Shown one piece after another: positions 10,436-21,192 of a stretch of DNA of 64,000 bases (the stretch's first letter is position 1; every line of letters begins with the position of its first letter). Source of the stretch: Cladocopium goreaui (lineage: Eukaryota; Sar; Dinophyceae; Suessiales; Symbiodiniaceae). The notes beneath the pieces were generated by a model that saw nothing but the letters and a program-made list of their open reading frames with translations, had not been told where the DNA came from and ran no database searches. The translations under genes and the position numbers were made by a program. Location of the stretch: the NCBI GenBank assembly GCA_947184155.2, contig CAMXCT020001997.1, positions 1-64,000 on the forward strand, read 5' to 3'.

Positions 10436-11708
10436 GCCGATCATCAGATGTCGGCTTTTCGGGACTTGGAAACCTACGAATCACCTGGATTCTGGTGACT
10501 GGTGATGATTGCACCTGATTGACGCACCTGATTGAGGTATGATCTGGTAAAAAAAAAACGGTCAGATCCATTTAAGTGCAATGAATGGATCGTCATTGTG
10601 AGTGCAGAACTTCTTCCAAGAGGCACCAAATTCAGGATGGTTCATGTATCCACAGCCTAAAGATGCCTATGTTGATACTGATTTTGGATGATCCTCCCAA
10701 CCAAGAAGTTGTGTATTGTCCAGTACTTAAGTCCATCGTTTTTTGGAAACTCCTGGATGATTTTCCCATAGAAACCTCCAGATAGGGATTTCCGGGCTTG
10801 CCATGTTTGATTATTGGAGTGCCAGGCTATGGAAGTTCGCCTGCAGCAACGGTGCATCAAACATGGCAACCCGTCTGGGTGTCTGCGAATATTCCATGGG
10901 TATCTGGATCTATTATGACAAACAAATGTATGTATGATGTCCAAATTTGAAGGTTGATGGAAACTAGCCATGTATTCTTTTCCCCCCAGTTTGACCCAGT
11001 GTTTTGCCTGCTTTTTGTGGTCTCCAAAAATAGTGGGTTTAGCTGTCCATCTATGTCCATCTTGCCCATTTTTTCAGCCCTTTGTTCCAAGGCATTTTGG
11101 CCAAAGATGTGGATCAACTCATTTGGGACTTCAGTCAAAAGGAGGGCGACTTCATGGGGTGCGGGACTCGAGAGATGGACTCAATCTCTGGATGGAGATC
11201 TCTGGATTTGGCCTAGGTTGGAAATGGTTGGAAATGGTTGGAAGGGTGAAGCTCTAACTTTGAGATCACCTATATAATATAATATATATATATAATCATA
11301 TCATTGGAGATTCGATCAGGAGCCTCAGGTCTATGGTTGGGCTCTTGAATTCATGAATCCAAAATTTTTCGACCGCGGCACCAGGCAGAGATCTGTTATT
11401 GCTCAGTGTTGGATCATATTGCTTTGGGGCGATCCAATCCAATTGACGCATCCCAGAGATCCGCCAATTCCTACTTCGCGAGATGCGAGACCTACCAGGA
11501 TTGGTAATTCCCCAAGCAAAGCATTTTGATGATGCTCCAGGTACAGGGCCAGGGTGTTTATCCCATTCTTTTTCGGGGCCTAAAGCCAGTAATAGTTGGA
11601 CAGACAGAAAAAGACTTGGCATTCAGGTCCCTGAGATCCCTGAGATCCCAATGCTGGTTGGTAACAGTTCACCGCCTCCGAGTTTTCGCATCCTCAGTTC
11701 ATTCCCAG

Positions 11709-11772
11709 GTGTCAGACCGTGCTGTCCGAGCTGGAGCAATGTGAGGAGCTTCATCAGCAGCACCTTGCACAG
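11709..11772 (+). CDS. Coiled-coil exon (CQTVLSELEQCEELHQQHLA)
   Basis: The acceptor TTCATTCCCAG|G is followed by an open frame whose peptide begins CQTVLSELEQCEELHQQHLA and ends at CACAG|GCGGAG, a GC donor. Leucine and charged residues follow a heptad-like rhythm. A stop falls two codons past the proposed donor, which supports an exon end here. Confidence 0.6.
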
Positions 11773-12170
11773 GCGGAGCCTTGAGGCTGATAGGATCAGC
11801 TTTGGGTATTCTGACATAGCCATGGAACATGGCACTGTCTTGTAAGTAAATCATCTAGCAATTGGTAACATTGCATGTTTAAATTGCCAGAGGCTATTTG
11901 TAGAATATCAATAGAGACGGGTCAAAACGAAATACACTGTCTTTGGAGGGGATGAACAATCCATAAATCCCAGCTATTTTGATTGAACAACCAGGGACCA
12001 TACGCGCATGGCAATTTCACGGGTGTATACACCGTGTTTTGCCAGGAGTGTTACGCATATTCCAGGGGGTATGAAAATGGGGATTTGGGCTTCAAAAAAT
12101 GGGGATTCGTATTCTTGAAATTTCTTGAACAAGTATGAACCATGTAAACCTGGTATATCAACCAATGGAG

Positions 12171-12242
12171 GACGCCCTACGTGCCCGTGGAACTGGTGCT
12201 CAGCAGGTCGATGAGCTTCGCGCGCAGTTACGAGATGCTGAG
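12171..12242 (+). CDS. Coiled-coil exon (24 codons)
   Basis: Twenty-four complete codons lie between ATGGAG|GAC and GAG|GTTTGG. The peptide starts DALRARGTGAQQVDELRAQL and continues RDAE, a typical coiled-coil stretch with strong GC bias at third positions. An in-frame ATG two codons upstream means an initiating exon cannot be ruled out. Confidence 0.65.
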
Positions 12243-12534
12243 GTTTGGGTACTCCCCATTCCAAGGGATTGGAAAACTTCACGTGTCCCGCGGTTGATGG
12301 CAAGTTGGGAGTATGTTTGATCCATTTTTTGAGGGTTCAAGGCCGATTTTTGTGTATCCCAATAATTTCTTGTGCAAACTCTAGCAAAGTATGAGCAACT
12401 GAGCAGCTGAAGAGTTCTTGGTTATTAACTCATGATTTGGATGGTTGTCCATTACGCAATAAAGTGTTTCAAGCCCTTCGCAATTTTTGGCGCACGGCCC
12501 CTGTCCAACAGCTGCCCGGTTTTGGCTGTTTCAG

Positions 12535-12570
12535 GACCTGGCTGAAAGCTCCGGAAACAAGGAAGCGGAG
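12535..12570 (+). CDS. Coiled-coil exon (DLAESSGNKEAE)
   Basis: The acceptor GGCTGTTTCAG|GAC and donor GAG|GTGTGG frame exactly 12 codons, DLAESSGNKEAE. Both splice sites are close to consensus, and the phase matches the preceding exon, which also ends on a complete codon. Confidence 0.6.
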
Positions 12571-13056
12571 GTGTGGTGTGATGGTGACTGGGGTTCCCAG
12601 GTCGGTGTCCTGAACTCGACTCTTTTCTGGCAGCAAACCCCTTTTTTGGGATGTTTACTCCAACTAAGTCATGGATTTTGATGCATTTTCAGTATTTTTT
12701 GCGATGGGTTGAAACGGCCAACCAGTAGTTTCGCAAAGGTGCTCAGTGGCAAATTCCCTTGCATCCAACTGGCCATCGACATTAAGACGAGATGCACTAC
12801 TAATAACCTGCGCATCCCCTAGTTCTGATCAGGATTTCCACCAAAAACTGATTTCCCAAGTCACAATTTGAGTAGGACAGTTGTCAAACATCTCTTTCTG
12901 GTACTACCAGCCAGGTTTTTTTTTCATACACCCCAAACAATAAAAAGCATTGACCCAGAAGTGGATGAGAGGAAAAATACTGGGATCCCCGATCCTCATC
13001 CTTGATGAAACATGTTGAAGCTAACCCAGCGAGTTTCCATCGAGTTTCCATCGAAG

Positions 13057-13131
13057 GCAAAGCTACGGGCTGAGGAGCTACGGAGACATGAAGCGGAATG
13101 GGAGGAGCCCAACTTCCAGCCCTGCGGGGCG
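13057..13131 (+). CDS. Coiled-coil exon (25 codons)
   Basis: Twenty-five codons lie between CATCGAAG|GCA and GCG|GTCAGT. The peptide starts AKLRAEELRRHEAEWEEPNF. An 11-bp duplication (GAGTTTCCATC twice) immediately precedes the acceptor. The next intron is only 212 bp and is mostly a relic of TIR family A. Confidence 0.65.
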
Positions 13132-13158
13132 GTCAGTTTTGGATGGTGCCATGGTGTA

Positions 13159-13287
13159 GCCTCTAGTAAACTAACGTTCTTGGGACATAGCCACGAAAAA
13201 TCACCATCATAATTCACGGTAAATCAACTATAATTTTAATATATAAATGGGATATTTTCCAGTTTGCAAACTGTTGACATAACCAGG
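13159..13287. mobile_element. TIR element family A, degraded copy
   Basis: A diverged left end, GCCTCTAGTAAACTAACGTT, and right end, ATAACCAGGTAG, flank recognisable interior sequence such as AAAATCACCAT and GGTAAATCAACTATAA. It fills most of the 212-bp intron between two proposed exons, as expected if the intron arose from, or was colonised by, this element. Confidence 0.55.
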
Positions 13288-13343
13288 TAGCCAATTTTGA
13301 GACCCAAATCCCGGAGAAACTCCACAGGAGTTCTGCCATGCAG

Positions 13344-13369
13344 CGCCAGCCAAGTTGGAGCGGTGTCAG
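13344..13369 (+). CDS. Short coiled-coil exon (PAKLERCQ)
   Basis: The acceptor TGCCATGCAG|CG and donor CAG|GTGGGT enclose a frame reading PAKLERCQ. The donor is good and the length (26 bp) matches other mini-exons here. Other frames are open too, so frame choice rests on peptide character. Confidence 0.45.
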
Positions 13370-13587
13370 GTGGGTCACATCCCAGTGGATACCCAAGCCA
13401 ATAGAGGCACTGGGAAATATCCAGGTTCCAACAGGTTCAGGTAAGTCATCTAGAGAATCGAGAATCAGACCTACAGTATATCATTATCTCATATCAAAAT
13501 AGATAAAACCTATCATCCAATCCATGGATGTTTCACCATTGTTCACAACAGATTTTCCCCACATTTTCCATCGTCCTCCATCCGCAG

Positions 13588-13725
13588 TGCCGCCTGGTGG
13601 ACGTCTGCGCGCAGCGGAGCGGCTTCGCCAAGCAGCGCCAGGAGGTCTCGATGGAGGTGGACCGTGCGGAGCGCCGCAGCAAGGAACTGAAGGACGACCG
13701 GAGACGGGCGGAAGAAACAGCTGCA
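13588..13725 (+). CDS. Long coiled-coil exon
   Basis: The acceptor CTCCATCCGCAG|TGC opens a clear coding stretch. It starts CRLVDVCAQRSGFAKQRQEV and continues with SMEVDRAERRSKELKDDRRR, strongly charged and heptad-like, with GC-rich third positions. It stays open past 13725. I could not place the donor firmly; candidates lie between 13717 and 13770. Confidence 0.7.
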
Positions 13726-14616
13726 GATTTCCATGGGAATTTCGGATGGATCAAGAAACCAGCAAAACATAAGTCAATAAGTGATAGGTGTTTCAAACAA
13801 GTGATGAATTTACGATCAGTTTCATATATCATGATGTCTGTGGGTAGGATGGATCTTTTGTAAAAATTTCTGTACTAATTAATGTTAGTAAAGCCATGCC
13901 TTAAACCAGCCATGGCTTTGTCCAATATGGACTGGTTTTTTTTTTATAGCACCAGAAATGATGATCCATGGGGGTATGGGATGGATCAAGCATTGATAGG
14001 TGTGATTTTGAAGATGGTCAGCTTATGCTTCCTATGGTTCCAATCATCAGACTTGATAATTACTAATGATTACATATGATTAACATATGATTACTTATAT
14101 TAACAATATTGAAATTTTCGAAATACTAGGCAATATTCATTGAATTTAAGGGACCCGATTCCCCATGGCCGTCCATTGATAATATGTGGTTGTCTGCAAA
14201 ATTCAACGGAAAGCCCTCATCCCAATGCTTCATGGCACACGAACTCAGACACACCCACTGGCTGAGGCTTAATGATGGCTTGATATTGTTGGTCAGGCTC
14301 ATTTTTTTAATGACCTGCAAACATGGATGGTTTTCACATGGCGTAATGTACTTCAAAGAAATCTGACCTGCCTGTTTTGGGTCCATGCCCATTCTTGAGC
14401 CATGTCCAATACAGAAACTGAGGTTTGGGGGAAGAAACAGGTGAATGTCAGTAAGTTTCAAAGCTAGTAAAACATGGTAAAAGCTCCAGAGTTGTTTGCT
14501 ATGTCAAGATCTTGCAAGATCTTGGCATCAACCAAATATCGACCAAGTTCCTCCGGTCCTCCCCACCCCCAGGCCCCCTAGGCAATTTACCCAGTGATCG
14601 CTCCAGTTCGCCTCAG

Positions 14617-14661
14617 GAGTCCCTAAGGGAAGTCCACGCCGCATTGGCCTCTGCCGATGCT
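14617..14661 (+). CDS. Coiled-coil exon (ESLREVHAALASADA)
   Basis: Fifteen exact codons lie between the acceptor TTCGCCTCAG|GAG and the donor GCT|GTGGGT. The peptide ESLREVHAALASADA is amphipathic. Site quality and exact phase make this one of the better supported exons. Confidence 0.65.
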
Positions 14662-15813
14662 GTGGGTAGCATGGCGGAAAGGGGAGCTGTGGAATGAGGG
14701 GAATTGGATTGGGGGGTAACTTTCCCAGAATGACCGAAGCTTTCAGGTTTGTGAATGCTTAACATTTATATCATATATCCACAATCTATGATGAGTTGTC
14801 CGGTTGTTAAAGTCTCATAGGGTAGATGACAGTGGAAAGATAGCCCTATTTTGCAAGTCCCTTTCTCCCCTTAGCTTGCTACAGTGGTGGAATCCCTTGA
14901 AATAAACATCCAACAGGGGTTCCTCCCGAAGGGTACTCCTCCATCCATGCGCAGTGCCTTGAGGTAAAGAGTTGGATGCTCTGAAGCCGGTGATCAACTC
15001 TGAGTGGGGGGCACCCATGGCTGTTGGGAGACCAGCTGCACAGATACCACAGGAGGTTTGAACGAGATGGTCTAATTATGTCTAATTCACTATTTGGGTG
15101 TAAAGTTGGGGTTTGCTTCTACAGATTGGAACGTAGATCTCAGAAATGAAAAATGGCGGGCCCAGATGGCTTCGCTGTCGTTGTGGAAACGAAATCCAAT
15201 AGTTTTAACAAAGATGGAATGGCGATCCGCATGCATCGGCCTGAATCTGTTCCCTTCATCAACCTTGTTTGACTATCAACCAACCATTGTTCGCAATGTG
15301 GTGAACCCGACTTTCAATACTAAAATGGTCTAATTTGGATGATTTGCGTGTACCACCAATTTAGGAAACCTGCAGAACATATCTTAGTGTATAGTGTCAG
15401 TGTGTATTAGTGTATATCGTAGTGTATATATATATCATCTAAGTAGTAGAGATCAACCATTTTGCGAGTATGCACCATTCACCTTTCTCAGTATGTTTTA
15501 TCAACCAACCATTGTCGGCGTTGACTTGAACGGCTGTCCGAGGCTCATCATGACAGATGCCGAGGCCTGCCCGCTCTTAGGGGGGGTCTAATGGGTGTAT
15601 AACAAGTAATCATAGGGTTTTGATGGAACATATGTCACTAATCATTGATCAAACAGTAGTTGCTAAGTGGTTTTGTAAATCATGTTTATTTTCCATGGCA
15701 ACAAATGGAATGATGACCCCAAGTTCTTTCAAAGGTGTCTCAACCAACGTGGAAACTCCAGTGCTGACGATCTCTTAGGGTCGCTGGGTCGCTTGGGTTT
15801 GGAGGTTCTGCAG

Positions 15814-15866
15814 CTGAAACAGTTGGCCTCCAGATTGGCTCCAGCCAAGCCTGCTCGACTAAGGAG
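15814..15866 (+). CDS. Coiled-coil exon (LKQLASRLAPAKPARLR)
   Basis: The acceptor GGTTCTGCAG|CTG and donor AG|GTGCTT enclose LKQLASRLAPAKPARLR with an incomplete last codon. The upstream sequence is also open (DDLLGSLGRLGLEVLQ), so the exon may start earlier. A weak candidate near 15520-15590 (VDLNGCPRLIMTDAEAC) precedes it. Confidence 0.55.
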
Positions 15867-16214
15867 GTGCTTGGATGGATTTTTTTCAGATGCAGATGGA
15901 TGGTGTGAAACCAGAGTATCTTCATATAGTGAGAGTTGTTGTATGTTTTTGTTTTGAAGGTTTCGTTGGATTTTCGAACTACTTTAGTTGAATAACGCAA
16001 AATGGTAAAAGTGATGGTAGTTGGAATGCAGCATTTCGGTGGGTTTTGGGCATCGACCTTACCTTGCCATTTTGGCTGCCTTACCTTGGTCACAATTTTT
16101 GGACCGGCACAACATGTGCCATGATCAAAGTTGGTCTTCATAGGCCTAAAAAAAACCAGATGAGCAAGTGGGCCCATCGATTGGAGATGATTACAGTTAA
16201 TGTTTTAAAGTATA

Positions 16215-16320
16215 CCCTCTGGTGAACTAACATTTTGCTATGGAAAATCACCATGCTATTCATGGGAAAATCCACTATTTCTATGGCCATTTTCCATTGC
16301 TATGTTAGTTCACCAGAGGG
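16215..16320. mobile_element. TIR element family A, copy 3
   Basis: Ends are CCCTCTGGTGAACTAACA and TGTTAGTTCACCAGAGGG, a perfect 18-bp inverted pair. TA lies on both sides (16213-16214 and 16321-16322). The interior is nearly the reverse complement of the copy at 57870-57974, so the family inserts in both orientations. Confidence 0.9.
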
Positions 16321-16450
16321 TATGTTACATATCCAACCGACAGAAATTACATCTCCAACCAACAGACCTCCCGAAGTGAGATGACCAGCCATGTCATCAT
16401 GTGTTGTGGCAGGCGAAGTGGTGCCGAGGCCCGGAGTGGATGGTTTAAAC

Positions 16451-16568
16451 CATGTGGCTTATGAAATTAGGTACCAATGGAACCACAAATTGTTAGATAT
16501 TTTTGATGCAAACCTGAAATCAGCCACAGAAATTCTGGTTCCATTGGTAGTTGTGAAATAAGCCACAT
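16451..16568. mobile_element. Foldback element family B
   Basis: The arm beginning CATGTGGCTTATGAAATTAG with TACCAATGGAACC faces its reverse complement ending ATAAGCCACAT at 16568. Arms are about 36 bp around a ~45-bp loop. The ends differ from family A. No second copy was seen in this window. Confidence 0.7.
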
Positions 16569-16649
16569 TTGATTTGGTGCTTTGGCTATGGTTCGGGCAT
16601 GCTACAACTGTTTCCGATGACATGCCCGTTGCTGATCATGTGCCTGCAG

Positions 16650-16688
16650 GAGGATATTCGAGAAAGCGAGTCCTCCAGTGCGCGGGAG
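16650..16688 (+). CDS. Exon candidate (EDIRESESSSARE)
   Basis: The acceptor ATGTGCCTGCAG|GAG opens EDIRESESSSARE, ending at GAG|GCCGG (GC donor) or four bases later at G|GTTGAA. The acidic, serine-rich peptide fits the surrounding exons. Confidence 0.55.
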
Positions 16689-17221
16689 GCCGGTTGAATG
16701 CCACAGAACCGGATGGGTGGGAGAAATAGAATGAGCTTGATGTGAGGGGGAAGACGATTAAAGTGACTATATATATATATATTTATTATATGTATATAAA
16801 ATAGATGGACTGGGACACCAACTTGTTTGTGGAATTGCTGCCCCTTCTGTCCCGGCATGTTTGGCTTCAGGGTTGGATACATACTTATCTGAAGAATGTC
16901 CAGTTTTTTGTGCTAAGACTTCAGGGAACCCTGTAAAACGATGCAGCCACAATTATCCAAACAAAACAACAAACTTAAATTTGATTGTCCCTTGTCTTAT
17001 CAGGGTTTTTGCCAAACCTTTTACTAGAGACTTTGAATACTTGTTTCTCTTTGAAATCCATATTTGGATGAACATGGCTTCAACCTTTTTTCATCCATAT
17101 ATTATATATATACCATTCATAGGTTCAAATATATGAACGTGGCTCTAACCATTGTTTATCCCGTGATTTTCCCATGGGCCCAGTGGCCGGCCAGTGGAGC
17201 TTTGCATGGCTTGGCAGCCAG

Positions 17222-17266
17222 GCGTGCAACGAAGGGGCGCCCAAATGGGATGATGCTGCCGAGCAG
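17222..17266 (+). CDS. Exon (ACNEGAPKWDDAAEQ)
   Basis: Fifteen codons read ACNEGAPKWDDAAEQ between GGCAGCCAG|GCG and CAG|GCGCTG, a GC donor. The frame could continue to a later CAG at 17284. Composition and phase match the neighbouring exons. Confidence 0.5.
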
Positions 17267-17335
17267 GCGCTGTCCTCTGCACAGATGTCTGTACAACATG
17301 GTTTCGTCATTCTCAAGAAACATCCCGAACACATC

Positions 17336-17440
17336 ACATATAATATCATATAATAGCATATAATAGCATATAATAACATATAATATCATAATATCACAAT
17401 ATCATAATATCATAATATCATAGAATCATATTGCGATATT
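17336..17440. repeat. ATAATATCAT/AATAGCATAT low-complexity tract
   Basis: About 100 bases of short AT-rich direct repeats (AATAGCATAT, then CATAATAT) end just before the acceptor of the exon at 17446. No gene is present. Confidence 0.75.
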
Positions 17441-17445
17441 TTCAG

Positions 17446-17543
17446 ATTTATCTAGTGGAAAGCACAAACGGCCATCGTGAGGACTTCCACCAAGACCTGC
17501 ATTTCCGCGCCCTGCGGAAGCTTCGGGATGAGCTGGGGCCCAG
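17446..17543 (+). CDS. Strong exon of the plus-strand gene
   Basis: A pyrimidine-ending intron with ATATTTTCAG|ATT leads into 98 bp of open frame ending CCCAG|GTAACA, a near-consensus donor. The peptide starts IYLVESTNGHREDFHQDLHF and continues RALRKLRDELGP. Sites, length and peptide all look genuine. Confidence 0.75.
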
Positions 17544-17930
17544 GTAACAGCTGGTGGGGTAGCTGGATGGAGGGATGGGGGATTTGTCTGTTTAAACCTC
17601 TGTGACTATGTGTTTCTTCTTTGAGGCTTCACATATTCAAGGGTTTTCAAGATTGTTCTAGTTTTTCTGAATGATGTTCAGGCTTGTGATTGTTCTCTGA
17701 TGCTGTTTGAACGCTGTTCTGATGTGTCTTGGAAATGAGGATGGGTGATTCTTGTTTAACCAGCAGAAATTGGGCATATAAACAACCACAATTAAGAGGT
17801 GGCGAAAACGACCAGCATTCGTCCGTCCAACATGGCCTTAAATTTTTGTCTCTATACCGCCTATACCCATACAGATGAGCCAACTTGGTGTTTCACCCGA
17901 TGGTGAAGTGATGAAGTGTTGAAACTGCAG

Positions 17931-17992
17931 TCTTTGGACAGTCTTGCTGCGCAACCTGTTGGTCCACGATTTGAAGCACATCGACAACAATT
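17931..17992 (+). CDS. Exon candidate (SLDSLAAQPVGPRFEAHRQQ)
   Basis: The acceptor GTTGAAACTGCAG|TCT and donor AATT|GTGAGG enclose SLDSLAAQPVGPRFEAHRQQ. A second frame over the same bases (TVLLRNLLVHDLKHIDNN) is also open and plausible, so the frame is uncertain. Confidence 0.5.
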
Positions 17993-18227
17993 GTGAGGCC
18001 CATAAAACTGGACTATTATGAAATCAGCTCAGGCAGATTCAGATGTGTGTTCTTTTCTTTTGACCGCCCACAGAAAGGCTCTGACATATTTTCAAAAGAC
18101 ACTGTGTTCTGCTAGCGATTGACCGATCGCAGGTGCTTTCACAACTTGAGAGAACCTCTATGGTTATGGACCATGGGGTCCAGTAACAACCCCAACTGCA
18201 GCCCCAAGGCCCCAAGTAGAAGGCACC

Positions 18228-18443
18228 ATGACCAGGGATTCCAGCCCTCCAAGGAGAGAACGTTGCTGGCTCGAGGAAGAGAGATGGCTCAAGGCAAGGG
18301 ACTGTCCAACAGGTTGGGGATGGCAACCACCTATGGACTTCTATGGGTTTTCCTTCAACGAACAGCAGAAACGGTGTTTCTGTGACTTCCACAACAATGC
18401 CAAGCATGCCAATTTATGGTTTATTCATGACACTGCAGGCTAG
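18228..18443 (+). CDS. Unidentified open stretch, possible exon
   Basis: Seventy-one open codons read as normal protein, with WLEEERWLKARDCPTGWGWQ and FNEQQKRCFCDFHNNAKHAN. Family unknown. It lies between two coiled-coil exons but its composition is different. Splice sites were not convincing, and an open frame on the other strand overlaps it. Confidence 0.25.
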   Translation: MTRDSSPPRRERCWLEEERWLKARDCPTGWGWQPPMDFYGFSFNEQQKRCFCDFHNNAKHANLWFIHDTAG

Positions 18444-18669
18444 TGTGATGACTATATAGATCGCTTCCGAACAGGAACCTTACTTATCACTGAACTGTGG
18501 TCCTTTGAAGCCAATGCTTTGGGTTGAAACTGACCGAATCACTTGGGACAACATTGCAACAACCATGATTCAAATACAGACTACAGAGTAGAAACATCAG
18601 TGAATTTCCATTCAACATAAAGACATCTTTAAATCAAATTCTCTGCCAGCTAGTCCATGTTTTCCTCAG

Positions 18670-18735
18670 GAGACGTTGCAACGGACGGAGGACAATTTGC
18701 TGAAGCTACGCGAACAGCTGGGAAGCTTAGGGGAG
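18670..18735 (+). CDS. Coiled-coil exon (ETLQRTEDNLLKLREQLGSL)
   Basis: The acceptor GTTTTCCTCAG|GAG opens ETLQRTEDNLLKLREQLGSL and GE. It is a clear heptad pattern with leucines spaced 3-4 apart. No standard donor is evident right at the end, so 18735 is approximate. Confidence 0.6.
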
Positions 18736-18953
18736 CCATCCAAATTTTCGGAAAGACAAAGGCTGGTTTGGAAAAGGGAGAAACAAATGGGTTTAAAATG
18801 ATGGATTTCCTCCACCTTGTTGGCGTTCAGAACTCCATTTGCCTTCAGCAAGGCCACAGGTCCTAAATACTGAGACTCGTGCTTCCCCCTGCAAGCTTTG
18901 TGGCCCAGCAGGAACGTGTGTAGAAAGGTCCGCCTTGAACGTTGTTTGGCGTC

Positions 18954-20147
18954 ATGGGTCAGGCCCAGCCCGTGCCGAACTCTTCTGGCGTGCAGAACCG
19001 TTCAGCAACCTTCACTCCCAAAGGTGGCTTGCCAACACTTGCACTGCCTCCCACCCAGATCTTCAACCTGGAGGCAGAGCACGGTGTGGACTACTATCAG
19101 AACTTGCACTACATGCGGTCCAGGATCCTTCAAGCCAATGGTAAAAGTGAGAATATCCCATACTTTGAGATGCCAGTGTGCCCTAAAGTCAAGGAGTTGG
19201 TTGGTTACCTTCGGCCAGTGCACCGATGCGCCATTGCCACATTCAAATCCATTCTACAGACTGGAACGCTTGACAGTCGCGAAGTCAGAAGCTCCATTGC
19301 TGAAGACCCATATGCTGCTTTGGAAAAGAAAGTGCCAGCAGACAGCCGCATTTATTGCTGGATGTTGTCATTCACCAAGGACAAGCCAGTTGAACCCCTT
19401 GTTGCTTGGGTTGTTGCTTCCTCAAAACAGGCACTTGCTCGCATCCAATTCCAAAGCAGTGAGGCAAGTGACCGTGCTCAGAGGCGCCAGAGTTTGAACA
19501 CATTGACAGCAGCTGCGAATCACTTGGAATTGGAGGTAAAATGCTTCTACGGTTGGAATCAGCTCACGTCCAAGTTGTCAGATGCGCTCAGCCGGGTCGT
19601 TGAGGCTCTTCCAGAAGAGGTGCAAGTAGCTTTGGATGCACTGATAAGCCACTTCCGACAATTGCTGGGACTTCCGGACAAACATGGCGCCCTCTGGGTG
19701 TACTTGTCCTCCCTGTCATCTGGTGCTGTCACAAATCCAGCCGAAGCAGCTGCCAGGATTGTTGCAAATTGGGAAAATGTTCGAAGCCAGCTTCCAGCGG
19801 ATGTGGATCCTTTCCTGCACATGATGGATCAGGCCTTTGCAAAAGAAGCCGCCAGTGTGCGGTCGTTGAACAGCCTCATGCAAAAACTGGGCCAACGTGC
19901 AGAAGAGCATGCCAGCAATGTTTTTCATGGAAATACACCTGGGATTGGCTTCTTTCGAGATCTGGAGCTGGGTACCAACAAACGAGTGTTCTCAATTGTG
20001 GGTCCTCACTTTGAACAGGGCTACAGAGATATTATGATCGTCTTGGAGCAGACGGTCATGTGTCATCCAGACTTCAACATGACTCCATGTGCTGGCACTG
20101 GCTTTGCAAGTGGAAATGCCAAACAATTCAACACTTGGTTTTTAAAA
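18954..20147 (+). CDS. Unidentified intronless protein, N-terminal part (frame 1)
   Basis: From ATG at 18954 (MGQAQPVPNSSG...) a single frame runs about 398 codons of convincing protein, with no visible introns. An in-frame stop at 18936 precedes it. The product is mostly hydrophilic and probably alpha-helical, with segments such as YFEMPVCPKVKELVGYLRPV and DPYAALEKKVPADSRIYCWM. No signal peptide or membrane segment is evident, and I recognise no family. In this frame a stop comes at 20178, but protein-like sequence continues in the -1 frame from 20141. It sits in an intron of the plus-strand exon series, so it may be a separate gene or a retrocopy. Confidence 0.6.
20141..20147 (+). promoter_or_regulatory. 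Canonical -1 slippery heptamer T TTA AAA
   Basis: Read in the upstream frame the bases are T TTA AAA, matching X XXY YYZ. A one-base backward slip puts the ribosome exactly into the downstream ORF (TTT AAA AGT GAC). A one-base sequencing or mutational loss in the T5 or A4 run would look the same. Confidence 0.45.
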
Positions 20148-20974
20148 GTGACGTTGAGGAATTTCACAGATGCAAGCTGAATGCTGGCGTTCGAGGATGG
20201 CGCAGTGTCATGGCAAGTGCGCTTGCACATGCTTGTCATGTACACTATGAGAGGGGCAGCATTGAGGAGGTGGACCAGAATGATTTGTTGAGGTTCATGG
20301 CAGAACTTGATTCTCATTGCCTGATTGAGGGACACTTGCCACCTTTGCTTCCATTGAAAGGCTATGCAGCGCAGATTCTGATCCCACGTTCTTCCTACCA
20401 GCAATTGACAGGGACAGAGGAAGAGCGGCTTTTGGAATTGATGGGTGGAGAATCTTCCAGGATTGTTGTGACCGATTCCTTCTTAACACCTCTTGAGATC
20501 TTTGGTGCATGCATCTTCACTTCTCCTTCAGCACTCTCCCATGGTTTTGCCGTCAATGCGATGCCGTCCGAAAGACCTTGGCGTTTGCAGGTGGCCCTGC
20601 TGGATGACAACAACTTGGGTTTTGTCATTGGCATTGGAAAGATGGTCAAGTTTGAAGACTCGCCGTCTGCCCAGCTGATGCAGCTGGGGTTTGATGGTAC
20701 ATGGCTTGACGATGCAGCAAATGATGGCAGTGCTGAAGAGATTCTTCAAGAACGTTCCAGCTTGGTTGAAGAGACGGACGGAGAAACTTGCTCACTTTGG
20801 TTGTCTGGGAATTGCCATCCCCTACACTCTGTGTTCAAAGCCTCTCCGGATGTTGCAAAAGCAGAAGGGACATTTGACATTCAAGTCTGTCCTCAGACTT
20901 CTTCCATCATGATCATGCATGGAAGCGACATGGGTTTGTTCGTGAAGATGGAAGAGCCCGCCGCAGGGTGTTGA
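20148..20974 (+). CDS. Unidentified intronless protein, C-terminal part (-1 frame)
   Basis: Continuing from the slip site, about 275 codons stay open, starting SDVEEFHRCKLNAGVRGWRS and ending with a stop at 20972-20974. Segments such as QILIPRSSYQQLTGTEEERL and RPWRLQVALLDDNNLGFVIG read as genuine protein. Joined to the upstream part the product is about 670 residues. Just past the stop another frame stays open (VESALCSGVQGSGDAKITNI) up to a GTGAGA donor-like site, hinting at a second frame break or a further exon. Function unknown. Confidence 0.55.
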
Positions 20975-21192
20975 GTCAGCTCTCTGCAGTGGAGTTCAGG
21001 GCTCTGGTGATGCCAAGATCACCAACATCAAGGTGAGAGGTGGCGAGCATCCGCTGTGAACCCCAGTGACTGTTGCTTGTTATACCTAGTTTACTGGGCT
21101 GTGAGATGGTTGTAGATGGTTGTAGATGCGAATTTCTATTGCAGTTGGACCGTTATTCTGCCATCATGCTGCTACCATACTGCCATTTTCAG

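Noticed and set aside
16063-16082. GCCATTTTGGCT, a 12-base match to the dinoflagellate spliced leader
   Set aside because: The bases on both sides do not continue the leader (no CCGTA before, no CAAG after) and no ORF follows, so chance is likely.
15740-16177. 145-codon minus-strand frame
   Set aside because: It overlaps a better plus-strand exon (15814-15866) and has irregular composition with no recognised motif.
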